From the NCBI GenBank assembly GCA_947652605.1, contig OX393581.1, positions 53,335,003-53,399,002 on the forward strand: a stretch of DNA of 64,000 nt, given 5' to 3'. The position numbers were made by a program, and so were the translations under genes. The DNA is from Elmis aenea. Taxonomy: Eukaryota; Arthropoda; Insecta; Coleoptera; Elmidae. Below the pieces are notes generated by a model. That model saw nothing but the letters and a program-made list of their open reading frames with translations. It did no database searches and was not told the origin of the DNA. Positions 36,901-44,047 of the stretch are shown one piece after another (position 1 is the first letter of the stretch; each line of letters opens with the position of its first letter).

Positions 36901-39900
36901 AAAAAAAGTCGACTCCGACTCCGACTCCGACTCCTGATAATTTTAGTAGGTCGACTCCGACTCCGACTCCGACTCCGGGAAAATTAAATACTAAGACATT
37001 TTTTGGTGTGTAATATAAGAAAAAAAGAAATAAGTATAAAAAGATTATTTAAAATTTGAGTTTTAATTTTGCGGCAAAGGACCACCTCGCAATTTTTTGT
37101 TGTACTCGGAGTCGGAGTCGGAGTCGGTACATTTTTTCCGACTCCGACTCCGACTCCACTGACCAGAAATTCCTTCTAAACTCCGACTCCGACTCCGACT
37201 CCGACTCCGACTCCGACTCCACAGCCCTGGTTTCTAGATACTTACTGTTTGAAATTTAAATTCTATTAGAGGCCTGACGAGGTCGAACCAATTTGTTAAT
37301 TTTTTTCCTAGTAAGTCTGGTAAGATCACCATTAATGAATTTCCTATACTACGCACTAACATATCTGAGCTGAAAAAAAAATTGTTATGAGATAAATATT
37401 AAAACTCGTGATGACGATGCAGTATGTATATAAAAGCTGAGTTGTAATTATATACAAGGTTTATTAATACCAAAAACCACTTTTGCAAGCTTAGTGACAG
37501 TGTAATAAAATTGTAGTTTTTTAAATACATAAATTTGTATAATAATGGATTGGAAGAAAATAAACGTTTTCTAAAGTACACCCAAATACACCAAAATAGA
37601 TAGTGATTTTTGGAACACCCTGTATTTAAAAATATAGGCTGCTATTTGAACAATAATATCTCAAAACCAATTTAAGACATGCATAATCTAAATATATATT
37701 TTAAAAGAAATTTGCTATTAAAAATATGGTAATATCCTTTAAAATTAAGAATTCACAAGGCTGATTGAAACACTATGTTTTTTTACATGACTAATCATTC
37801 TAACAATTTTACTTTATTGGTTACAATTCTTTCCGTATGTTTCATTTTGCACAACACAACCTAGAATATATCGATGCTTCGAAATGTACTTTTTAAATGG
37901 TTTAATGGGGGATGTTACATGCAATTACGCTGTCAAAATCAGTTGTTCCATACGCAACTTTTTTTTAATAACAGTTTGCTGTGCCTTTTTCCTTGATACA
38001 ATGTATCACGCGTCAGGGCAACTTTTTACTGGTGAAAAATGTTTTGGTAAAATATATCTCCGTGAAGCATCTGCTGCCTTGGGTCATTTACACTTTGTAC
38101 AGGATGTGCAATGTTTTCTGACAAGACTTTTTTGTATTCCATACCATTATAAACATAGTTATTTGACAAAAGAATACAATACCACAAAAGCAAGCAGTAA
38201 TTTAATATACAGGGTGTCCCAGATAACAATTCCAGTATGGAGATCTTACTTATTATAAGAGATACAGGTTCGTATAATAGTTAAATTATTCCCAAGTAAG
38301 AGAGGAGCCACAATCAAGTTTTAAAAGTACAAAATTCCTCGTACTTCAGATGTTATAGCAAAAATATCAAAATCTTGAATTTCTTTCTTCTCTCTTAACT
38401 CTTATGTCTTAATCATTATGTCAATCTTATCAGTACTTTCTTAAGCTTGTTTTTTAATGTAGAATTTTAGTAACTATCATTTTAGATTTGTTTTATTACT
38501 TTTATCTTCTCAATTTTTTCCAGAAATAGATTTACTCTACTTTCATAATGCTAAAAGAAGTTGTACTTCTATGAAGAAGAAATCACAAAAATTTTCAAAT
38601 AAAGTAATTGGGGTATAACTTCATACACACGGTATAAACACCCTAAATAATCATTATTAACCCCGAGATGTAACAAATTATAAATTTACTTCTTTGCGTT
38701 TAAGTCGACCAATAAAATTATTATTAAACTAATTTTTGACTCAGCTGTGATGAATTTTAACTACAAAACTGTAAAATGTTAAATTTAAAAATAGCTTCTT
38801 GCGTTGCTTTCATTTACTTCTCGGATGTTGATGGAATCATGGCAGCATGAAATTGAATTGTCAGTTTTTGATGGTATTTACTGATTTGTTAGAATGATTT
38901 TACGTTCGTCTGTTATATAATTTTGAGGACTCCTAAACACAATTTATATCTAACAATTCAAATGAATACCTTCATATATAAACAACACTTAAGACAATCG
39001 TTTAATTTATTTAATTAATGTATTTAATCGTCACTATAACTACGTTTAGTCAAAAAACTTTTTTATTTCGTTTGAAGCCTCCCGTCTCTTTACCAGTAAA
39101 TCAAAAGCGTATTGAAATTCGTTTAATTACTGAGCATAAAACAAATTAATAATAATTTTGTTGTCATGTTAGACATGTGTTTGTTTTTACAATTTAAATG
39201 TAATATACCAACTAGTTTTGTTGTGTTTGAGAGGCAGTTTTATGTGAAACTGAATTGGTGCTGTAATACAATTATATTTAAAAAAGCAACATATAATACA
39301 GTTTAACACACCAAATTTGTATTCAGTGAGTTTGTTCCGGATTACAAAGAATTTCGAGTTTCTTTGAACAAACACACAAAGCATAGAATTAAATTAAATT
39401 AGCTTTAAATTTGATCATTTTAAATTTATTATTTATAATCATAGTGACAGGCATGTATAGGAAATAATTAATGATTTTTAATTAAAATATTACTTGAAGT
39501 AACAAATTAGTACATATTAAAATTGATCACTCAGTAAAGTAATATAATAAGTTGATGTTTTGGCGGTACTTACCTAAAAACTATACAAAAAGGAAATATT
39601 TCGAAGAGAACAGATGCACTGATTGGTAAGTGCTTCTCTTCTCTAGTCATTGCTAACGACGCTAACGTGAAGGCCCTGTTATCGAAGGTTAGTTGAAACG
39701 TTACATGCACCATATCAAACAGCAGTTCTTCCTTCACTAAATCTATTTTCATTTCCTTATGATAAAAATGCCTCGCCACCTACAAAGAAAACAACATTAT
39801 CCAAAGAAAAATTTGTTTTATTATTGTTTGCAAATTGTGTCGTCTCATAGAAACAACCTTTATAATATAACAAAAACATCTTAACATGTTACAGCATTAT

Positions 39901-42032
39901 CTAGATGCATATTAATCAATTAAGTTATATATTTAATTAATTAATTGAACACTCACCTCTCTTATTTGTCCCATTGTATAATAAACGAATCCTCTTCTCT
40001 TGCTTCTATAATGCAAAGTAAGGCCCTGTTGAGTTTCATTTTCACATATAAAACTTGGCGCTCTCATTCTAGGATATGAAAATTTAAGATATTCGTGTAG
40101 ATTGTCTAAACCATTTAAGAAATCTCTCATATGCCTTCCGAGAACGGAGAGAACTCTGTCGTAACCATACTGACTCACAAACTGGATGAAAAACACACCC
40201 ATCTGGTCAAAAAAGTCCCTTTCGCTAACATTCAATACCTGTAAAATATTTTTATGTAATTATTTGCGTTGCTGTCGAAGTTGGCGTAGCGTTTGCGATT
40301 TGAAGTTGGCATATGAACGTAAAAATGAAGTACAATAGTCAAAAAGAAATAAGTAAGGCTTGCTAATCACTTGGTATGATCAGAATCTTCGTACATAGAA
40401 TATGAATTAAAATATTTTCGGCAAAACTGAAGATATTCCAAAGCTGTCCAAACTTCACTAGAATATTCTCGTTTGGATAGACTTGCGTCTCTTTTTGAAC
40501 GATTTAAGAAAGTTAATTTTGGGATCAAATACTAACTTGCAATAAGAAACGAATATTTTACAACGATTCAAAGTGGTCAAGATCCCAGTGGGATCTTTGA
40601 TCAAACCACAGTTGCACCAAAAGAAAGTTATGATTATTATTTGATGAAGGGCAATATACATCGCAAGATCTTACAATCAAACCAGATTGTTCTTTCGGAA
40701 ATGTATTGCTTCAAAATAGAGTTGGTTCATGAAATGTATTGGAAATGACAATGCAAATCCCAACGTAACACAACAGACCATTAACATGATTAAAGGGCCT
40801 TAATATCCTTGCCCATTCAACTTGTTCTCCGGACTTAGCTCCTACAGTTTTTTATTTCTTAAGATTTGTATAACTATGAAAATGAAAGCTTGTTGTTTAG
40901 ATTTACAACGTTATTGGACTAAAAGCCATAAGGACAGGTTGAAAAAGTTTAGCAACGCCGATTTAAAATACACAAATATTGCGAATATTTTTGAATGTCA
41001 TTATACTCGTATGTTGTTATTTTCTTCGTTCATAACAAACTAAATAATTGACTCGTTTATGGTACCTGAAATATTTCCTTAATACATTCAAAACATTTCT
41101 TTTCACTTGATTGCAGTGGTTAAAAATAAGGGCGCGTGTCAGACTTAATGAAGGGTTCGTTAAAAAACAAAAAATTCACTAGAAATTATCAGACAATTAT
41201 TGTTTTTGAACGCAATTAGTGGCTTTTTACTTTAATATACAACTAAAATATTTTATTTTTACTTAAAACTTTCTTTCCTAATTATTTATATTAAATAATT
41301 ATATATATATATTGGGTTCTTATTTATCAAATATCAACATTGATATAAAAACTAATTAAATATATTACATGAGTTGCTCATTCTAAATTTAGTCTATTTT
41401 TTGTTATTCTTGGTTTTGTAATGTTTTTTTTAAAATCTTGTTTTTGTGACTTTAAAGTATATGTTCAACCGACTAAATTTCCTATAATTTAAGCAGAAAT
41501 TTGATCTACTTCATTTCTCATGTTGTGTTACTCTTTTTTTAGATTTTCCACTAATATTAATACTTATGTTTCTAATCTGGATTAAGTTTGAAAGTCAATT
41601 TTAAGTGTAGGCGATGTTTTTGAGTTAGTCTTGGAATGAATGTTTATTTGGTTTTTTTCTGTTCTCAACATTTATTTGAGAATATTATGATTTGTATTTT
41701 ATTTTAGTAATAATGGTTACCTGAAATATTGAAATTCTGTAAACTAGACATTTTCCAATGCCAAATTCATTAAAAATATAGCGACCAGAAGATTCTAAAC
41801 GGTATTTAAAATACTAAACGCAAACGCTTCGTCGTAATTCTATACAAATTTGAATAAATATTACCTGCATTGCTTTTTTTGCTAATCTAGGAATAAGATT
41901 TTCCGGGTAAACTTGATGTGTACTGAAACTTGGCTGATCGACAGCTGCGGCTTTTCTTATTTCCTCCCATTTTTCTTCTCCATACGTGTGCTTTATATAT
42001 TCCGACATATTTTCGAGAATTAGGCCGTACAT
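15416..42032 (-). CDS. Gyc88E: Atypical soluble guanylate cyclase, Gyc88E type, 844 aa, twelve coding exons
   Basis: Joining, on the - strand, 42032-41865, 40238-39957, 39779-39574, 37369-37246, 36290-36149, 31707-31581, 31256-31052, 25424-25278, 24402-24270, 18571-18344, 16790-16578 and 15975-15416 gives 2,535 nt in one frame with GT-AG at all junctions. It converts GTP to cGMP in the cytosol. Residues 1 to about 165 are the haem-NO-binding (H-NOX) domain with proximal His104 (LDNLHEYL) and the YRSKR haem-propionate motif at about 133-137. About 205-400 are HNOBA/PAS and a coiled signalling helix. 419-600 are the catalytic domain with metal aspartates D429 and D473, E469 and C539 as guanine-recognition residues, and R550. 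The 240-residue tail is Ser/Asn/Cys-rich. Sequence blocks such as [12 protein letters not shown] and EEKHLPISA identify the Gyc88E/beta-3 class. Known members act alone or with Gyc89D-type partners and respond to oxygen. A 5' UTR exon must lie beyond 42,048. Confidence 0.95.
15976..16279. other. Intron before exon 12, right of the SINE in gene order
   Basis: About 300 bp of AT-rich intron with no recognised feature, ending in the TATTATTCAG acceptor for exon 12. Confidence 0.6.
16280..16574 (-). mobile_element. tRNA-derived SINE with 10-bp target-site duplication
   Basis: On the reverse strand the element starts with a tRNA-like head: box-A-like TGGCTGGTTGTG (complement of 16539-16550) and box-B-like GGGTACGAATCCC (complement of 16495-16507), the RNA polymerase III promoter pair. 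An unrelated body and a short A/T tail follow. The 10-bp direct repeat AATATTTATC (reverse strand) flanks it exactly at 16565-16574 and 16280-16289, so the SINE proper is 16290-16564, 275 bp. It inserted at intron position +14 after exon 11 of the cyclase, in the sense direction. Confidence 0.75.
16578..16790 (-). CDS. Gyc88E: Gyc88E-type exon 11
   Basis: Encodes residues 588-658: [11 protein letters not shown] closes the catalytic domain (the family signature GxMxTYWL), then [20 protein letters not shown] and a Ser-rich stretch ending STSSK. Donor GTAAAT lies only 13 bp from the SINE insertion. Confidence 0.93.
16791..18343. other. Cyclase intron between exons 10 and 11, no recognised feature
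   Basis: 1.55 kb of AT-rich sequence. I saw no exon, RNA gene or clear repeat in it. Confidence 0.6.
18344..18571 (-). CDS. Gyc88E: Gyc88E-type exon 10 (catalytic core)
   Basis: Encodes residues 512-587. [17 protein letters not shown] and [19 protein letters not shown] are the most conserved class III cyclase blocks. C539 is the guanine-specifying cysteine (adenylate cyclases have Asp here) and N546/R550 are transition-state residues. It ends EIQVKGKG. Coding continues to the GTGAG donor at 18343. Confidence 0.96.
18790..22025. repeat. Tandem array, about 317-bp unit, ten copies, in a cyclase intron
   Basis: The word GGTGGAGGTGCCGGGT or a near form recurs at about 18888, 19205, 19522, 19840, 20157, 20452, 20768, 21088, 21406 and 21724, a spacing of 295-320. 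Each unit holds ATACCGAGTGTTTGG ... AACACCCTGTATATTTTTACG, an imperfect inverted pair that is also found dispersed elsewhere (for example 46,836-47,010). Units 19,105-19,740 and 19,740-20,375 are nearly identical as a pair, so part of the array expanded as a 635-bp dimer. The outer copies are more diverged, and the one at 20,200 lacks about 22 bp. Confidence 0.9.
22026..23428. other. Cyclase intron stretch between two tandem arrays, nothing recognised
   Basis: 1.4 kb of AT-rich DNA between the 317-bp array and the 170-bp array. No exon or mobile-element signature was seen. Confidence 0.55.
23429..24118. repeat. Tandem array, about 170-bp unit, four copies
   Basis: Four units begin with AAGCAATGCATTGCCACC or a near form at about 23429, 23597, 23767 and 23943 (spacing 168-176) and end TTCGGAAAATGTTAAAGACACCCT. 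The length difference comes from an extra TATATA in units 3 and 4. Small ORFs reading through it are products of the repeat. A diverged array of what seems the same family lies at 33,690-34,700, and an inverted piece lies at about 47,490-47,600. Confidence 0.88.
24123..24183. mobile_element. Terminal fragment of a hAT-type MITE
   Basis: CAGGGCTGCGGAGTCGG followed by an A-run, AGTCGACTTC and CCGACTCCTGA matches the left end of the complete element at 36,881-37,229. The rest of the element, including the right terminus, is missing. It abuts the last 170-bp repeat unit. Confidence 0.65.
24270..24402 (-). CDS. Gyc88E: Gyc88E-type exon 9 (catalytic core)
   Basis: Encodes residues 468-511: [20 protein letters not shown] carries E469 (guanine recognition) and D473 (second metal-binding aspartate), then the [16 protein letters not shown] helix. 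Flanks GTCAG and GTAATT. Confidence 0.95.
24403..25277. other. Cyclase intron between exons 8 and 9, no recognised feature
   Basis: 875 bp, AT-rich. The two overlapping 60-84 aa ORFs around 24,930-25,233 lie on opposite strands and show no domain; they are not supported. Confidence 0.6.
25278..25424 (-). CDS. Gyc88E: Gyc88E-type exon 8 (start of catalytic domain)
   Basis: Encodes residues 419-467: [20 protein letters not shown] with first metal aspartate D429, then [19 protein letters not shown] and RNRVYK. Phase 0 at both ends, with acceptor TTTTTCAG and donor GTGAGT. Confidence 0.95.
25425..27514. other. Left part of the 5.6-kb cyclase intron
   Basis: Mostly AT-rich. At about 26,260-26,405 the + strand reads [19 protein letters not shown] before a stop, followed by an A/G-rich AGAAGAAGAA tail. 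This looks like the very end of a LINE ORF and tail, but is too short to classify. Confidence 0.4.
27515..28190 (-). pseudogene. Jockey-like LINE relic (RT fragment plus 3' UTR)
   Basis: On the reverse strand a 126-aa frame reads [36 protein letters not shown] and [20 protein letters not shown], the fingers and palm A motif of jockey-clade reverse transcriptase (first catalytic Asp in FLDEAQAFD). The frame stops soon after and the rest of RT is missing. The downstream 3' UTR (27515-27690) matches 9973-10170. It is a truncated, dead copy in a cyclase intron, in the sense direction of the host gene. Confidence 0.8.
28191..29399. other. Cyclase intron stretch with a dispersed repeat end
   Basis: No exon recognised. 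ATACCGAGTGTCCCAGTTTG at 29,139 is the dispersed ACCGGGTGTCCC-type terminus and suggests a small transposon-like repeat covering about 29,140-29,340. The 72-aa reverse ORF over it is an artefact. Confidence 0.4.
29400..30310. repeat. Tandem array, about 180-bp unit, five copies
   Basis: ATTCGCGAATAAT or a close form starts units at about 29409, 29589, 29769, 29950 and 30131 (spacing 180-182). Units 2 and 3 are almost identical; units 1 and 4 differ at a few sites and unit 5 is diverged. Each unit carries the palindrome TATTCGCGAATA. It lies wholly in a cyclase intron. Confidence 0.9.
31052..31256 (-). CDS. Gyc88E: Gyc88E-type exon 7 (signalling helix)
   Basis: Encodes residues 350-418: [20 protein letters not shown] and a charged heptad-type helix [20 protein letters not shown], then [20 protein letters not shown]. 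This is the parallel coiled coil that couples the sensor and catalytic domains and dimerises the enzyme. The + strand ORFs over it are shadows. Confidence 0.94.
31581..31707 (-). CDS. Gyc88E: Gyc88E-type exon 6 (end of HNOBA/PAS region)
   Basis: Encodes residues 308-349: [43 protein letters not shown]. The LKGQM--W----- and FLGTP--P-L--L---GL-ISD pattern is typical of soluble cyclases. The 324-bp intron between this and exon 7 holds nothing recognisable. Confidence 0.94.
33184..33604 (-). other. GC-richer reverse-strand open stretch with two stops, unidentified
   Basis: Two ORFs (33594-33391 and 33369-33184) lie in the same reverse-strand frame, separated by two stop codons. They read [20 protein letters not shown] ... 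and [20 protein letters not shown] .... Base composition is clearly higher in GC than the flanking intron. No domain is recognised. It may be a decayed coding sequence of a mobile element or retrocopy, or a regulatory segment. Confidence 0.25.
33690..34700. repeat. Degenerate tandem array, about 170-bp period
   Basis: AATGCATTT-like words followed by a T/A-rich GATTAAAAATA segment, then CTTGAAACTTTTTCCC and ATTGCTATT--CTTTATTGTTT, recur at about 33,711, 33,880, 34,055, 34,350 and 34,520. The order of these words matches the 23,429-24,118 array (GCAATGCATT ... CCTTGCAACTTTTTTC ... GATGGTCTTTATATTTTCGG), so the two are probably old and younger expansions of one family. Confidence 0.55.
35598..35655. 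repeat. Imperfect inverted repeat
   Basis: GTGCGACGAACT at 35598-35609 pairs with AGTTTGGTCGCAC at 35643-35655, with one or two mismatches, across a 33-base loop. It lies in the cyclase intron in a GC-richer patch. The role is unknown. Confidence 0.5.
36149..36290 (-). CDS. Gyc88E: Gyc88E-type exon 5
   Basis: Encodes residues 261-307: [20 protein letters not shown], then an acidic/basic insert [20 protein letters not shown] and DRNLRLKG. The joining of FKFQT to ILNRTNN across exons 4 and 5 gives the conserved FxxILNRTNNxFEL block of Gyc88E. Confidence 0.94.
36291..36872. other. Cyclase intron between exons 4 and 5, part without the hAT element
   Basis: AT-rich intron of about 580 bp with no recognised feature, ending at the hAT element's target-site duplication. 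Confidence 0.6.
36873..37237. mobile_element. Complete hAT-type MITE with GGAGTC hexamer arrays
   Basis: The element proper is 36881-37229 (349 bp). It starts CAGGGCTGCGGAGTCGG and ends CCGACTCCACAGCCCTG, a terminal inverted repeat with one mismatch. It is flanked on both sides by the identical 8-bp duplication GTTTCTAG (36873-36880 and 37230-37237), the hallmark of hAT-superfamily insertion. Inside each end are runs of the hexamer ACTCCG/CGGAGT in both orientations. There is no transposase, so it would need one in trans. The insertion lies 15 bp past the exon 4 donor of the cyclase. Confidence 0.9.
37246..37369 (-). CDS. Gyc88E: Gyc88E-type exon 4
   Basis: Encodes residues 219-260: [41 protein letters not shown]. 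This is the start of the HNOBA/PAS-like region. Acceptor TTTTTTTTCAG; donor GTAAGT is intact despite the nearby hAT insertion. Confidence 0.95.
37370..39573. other. 2.2-kb cyclase intron between exons 3 and 4
   Basis: Holds two copies of the dispersed terminal motif, AACACCCTGTATTT at about 37,614 and ATACAGGGTGTCCCAG at about 38,206, facing each other. A 124-aa + strand ORF between them (37884-38258) ends inside the second motif and shows no domain. It is probably mobile-element debris. The rest is AT-rich. Confidence 0.45.
39574..39779 (-). CDS. Gyc88E: Gyc88E-type exon 3
   Basis: Encodes residues 151-218 plus part of 219: [68 protein letters not shown]. This is the end of the haem domain and the linker into [16 protein letters not shown] is a near-invariant Gyc88E signature. 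Confidence 0.96.
39957..40238 (-). CDS. Gyc88E: Gyc88E-type exon 2 (haem-binding core)
   Basis: Encodes residues 57-150: [81 protein letters not shown]104 is the axial haem ligand and YRSKR the propionate-binding motif of H-NOX domains, so haem binding should be intact. Confidence 0.97.
40480..41045 (+). pseudogene. Mariner-family transposase relic
   Basis: The + strand reads [17 protein letters not shown], then after a +1 shift [20 protein letters not shown], corresponding to the DNARPHV...HPPYSPDLAPSDYxLF region of mariner transposases with the last two catalytic Asp positions. Downstream, [20 protein letters not shown] fits the C-terminal end. Stops and frameshifts disable it. It lies in the cyclase intron between exons 1 and 2, antisense to the host gene. 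Terminal repeats were not located. Confidence 0.65.
41046..41864. other. Cyclase intron stretch between the mariner relic and exon 1
   Basis: About 800 bp, very AT-rich, including a (TA)n run near 41,300. No feature recognised. Confidence 0.55.
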
Positions 42033-42047
42033 ATTGCGTTCGTTTTC
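41865..42047 (-). CDS. Gyc88E: Gyc88E-type first coding exon
   Basis: Translation starts at ATG 42032-42030, giving [20 protein letters not shown] (residues 1-56 in this exon), the conserved H-NOX amino terminus. The exon itself begins at 42047 after a TTTTGTTTCAG acceptor, so 15 nt of 5' UTR are here and the rest lies on one or more upstream exons that I could not place. The longer frame opening at 42062 crosses that acceptor and is not the true start. Confidence 0.94.
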
Positions 42048-43916
42048 CTGAAACAAAATCATATGTAAAGTATTTTATTGAATCATTCGAAATACATTAG
42101 AAATACATCGATCAATGTCGCTTGAGAATATGACAGTGAAAAGTATTTTACAATTCTGTCGCGGTTAATCTAGTTTATATCCCCTGTTCATGAGAAATGT
42201 ATTATAAAGGTTTAGATTTGGTTCATGTAAACATTTTTGAATTATGAATAATCAAGAATAAAATAATTATAGTTAGTAAAGCGTGCAATACTTTAAGAAG
42301 CTAAAATTTTAATTTAAAGGACATGACACTTAGATGGACCATAATAGCATGAATAACTAGTGCTGAAAAAATAATGTTTTTAGTAAATTTTGTGTTAATG
42401 ACTATAATCAATTTTTATACATACGCACCTAACAATTAAAAACAAATAACACGATTAAGATATTTTGGCGCCGTAATTAGTGCAGTAGATAAATTATATA
42501 ATCATTTTCGAACATTAGACTACATTCGCTAAAACTAAACTGATTAAATTAACGAACCACTAAAGAGTAGTTCTCAAACTTCAGAACTAGTAATTAACTC
42601 ATGATTTCATTGTACATGTTTTCGATAAAATTAATTTTAATTTTGGACATAACCAATGCTTTTAGTAGGTTGATTTGTTAATAAAAAAAGTCTTAATTAT
42701 CAGATATATTTCGTAAAAAATAGCGATTTTATTAAAACAAAATGAAGGATCACTGTAAAACACAAATGTACTTATCATGACAGCGTGTAACAAAAATTAT
42801 AATTAGCTTGTGAAATTGATAACCGCTCATGTTTTTTAACCTAAAATTGGTATACATATAAGGACCTAAATAATGGTTTAATTCGGTTAGTCAACTTGAA
42901 CATGTCCATATGATGTGTTTGAAGAAACTGTTTTATGTTTGATTACATTAACTTTGAAGTAACATCGTTGCAAAACGACATGCTAAAGGATTAAATTGAA
43001 GCATGTTTCTGCGAAATCAAGATTTATTTATATTAAAATAGTATTTCCTTTGATAAAAGACCAAATCAAACTAAAAAACTTAAAATAACTTTTCCAATGG
43101 AACTAAATTATTTAATAAGTGCGTTAAACGATATTTTCTTTAGCAGCAATTAATCTTTCTAACTGGCGTATGTATTTATCAAGAAAACAAGTTCTAACAC
43201 GTATTATTATATTGGTCAAAGTATACAGTTTTGAAATGTAAAAGAAACTTTCATGTACTTAAATGTGCAAATATTTAAAACCTAAAATTTTTAATTTACT
43301 GAAAAATTGCATGCTGCGTAATACTGAAAAAATACATTTTTTAGTATGTTTTGTGTAAGTTCATATATTTATCCGTTACCCATACGTATCTAGTAATTTA
43401 CAGAAAAAAAACAACGTTATTATAAAAAATTTGCTTCCTAGTAGGTGGTGTATTATCAATTTTGAACATGAAACTACCTTCGTTAAAATAACTCATTAAA
43501 ATTAACGAACCACTGAAGAGTAGTCCTCAAACTTCAGAACTAGTAATTAACTGATGATTTCTTTGCACATTTTATCGATAAAACTTATTTTAATTTTGGA
43601 CTTTGGAAATTCTTTGAAAGTGTTGATTTTTTAATAAAAGGCTGTGGAAATTACCATATATACTTTTCAGAAAAACTAGCGATTATACGAAAAAAAATAA
43701 AAATGTAGGGTCATACTAATAGATAAATGTAATGATAATGAAAGCTCATTACAAAAGAAATTTGCTTGTTAAAATTATAATGGCCCATATTTTTAAAATT
43801 AACATTGGTAGATTAAGCCATTGCTGAAAGTAAAAAAGCATTTGACAAGCATAACACAGCTCATTAAAAAACAATTTTGTTTGTTAAAATAATAATAGCA
43901 CAATTTTTTAAATCTA
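42048..43916. other. Region between the cyclase first coding exon and the Ly6 gene, partly duplicated
   Basis: Two diverged copies, about 42,360-42,870 and 43,320-43,830, align at an offset of about 955 bp. For example, AACGAACCACT plus about 90 further bases recurs from 42,551 at 43,504, and a CTGAAAAAATA segment at 42,363 recurs at 43,325. The end of the second copy (43,800-43,860) is repeated once more at 43,917-43,976, next to the Ly6 promoter. The unplaced cyclase 5' UTR exon may lie in or beyond this stretch. Confidence 0.6.
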
Positions 43917-43989
43917 ACATTGGTATATAAGGCCAATGCTGAAAGTAAAAAAGCATTAGACAAGCAGTGTTTAAATCTTCCCAATCAAC
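43917..43989 (+). promoter_or_regulatory. Candidate core promoter and 5' UTR of the Ly6 gene
   Basis: TATATAAG at 43924-43931 within GGTATATAAGGCCAATGC is followed about 30-42 bp on by AGACAAGCAGTG, an Inr-like word, and then by the start codon at 43990. A diverged copy with GGTAGATTAAGCC lies at 43,804 and a third, GGTATACATATAAGG, at 42,848. Only the copy nearest the gene keeps a clean TATA box. Confidence 0.5.
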
Positions 43990-44047
43990 ATGCATTCAAA
44001 AATTCTTTGGTTTTTCGTTATACTTGCAACACTTGCAGTAGCTAATG
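43990..44047 (+). CDS. Ly6 gene exon 1 (signal peptide)
   Basis: Encodes residues 1-19 plus one base. Hydrophobic core ILWFFVILATLAVA after one Lys. Donor GTAAG, followed by a 385-bp intron that contains an AACACCCTGTGTATT dispersed-motif copy at about 44,167 and nothing else recognised. Confidence 0.85.

Noticed and set aside
37056..37259. 67-aa ORF with (DS)n repeats
   Set aside because: It translates the ACTCCG hexamer arrays of the hAT-type MITE and runs into cyclase exon 4.
37884..38258. 124-aa + strand ORF, Cys/Phe-rich
   Set aside because: No recognisable domain or splice context; it lies in an intron between two dispersed-repeat ends and terminates just beyond the second one.
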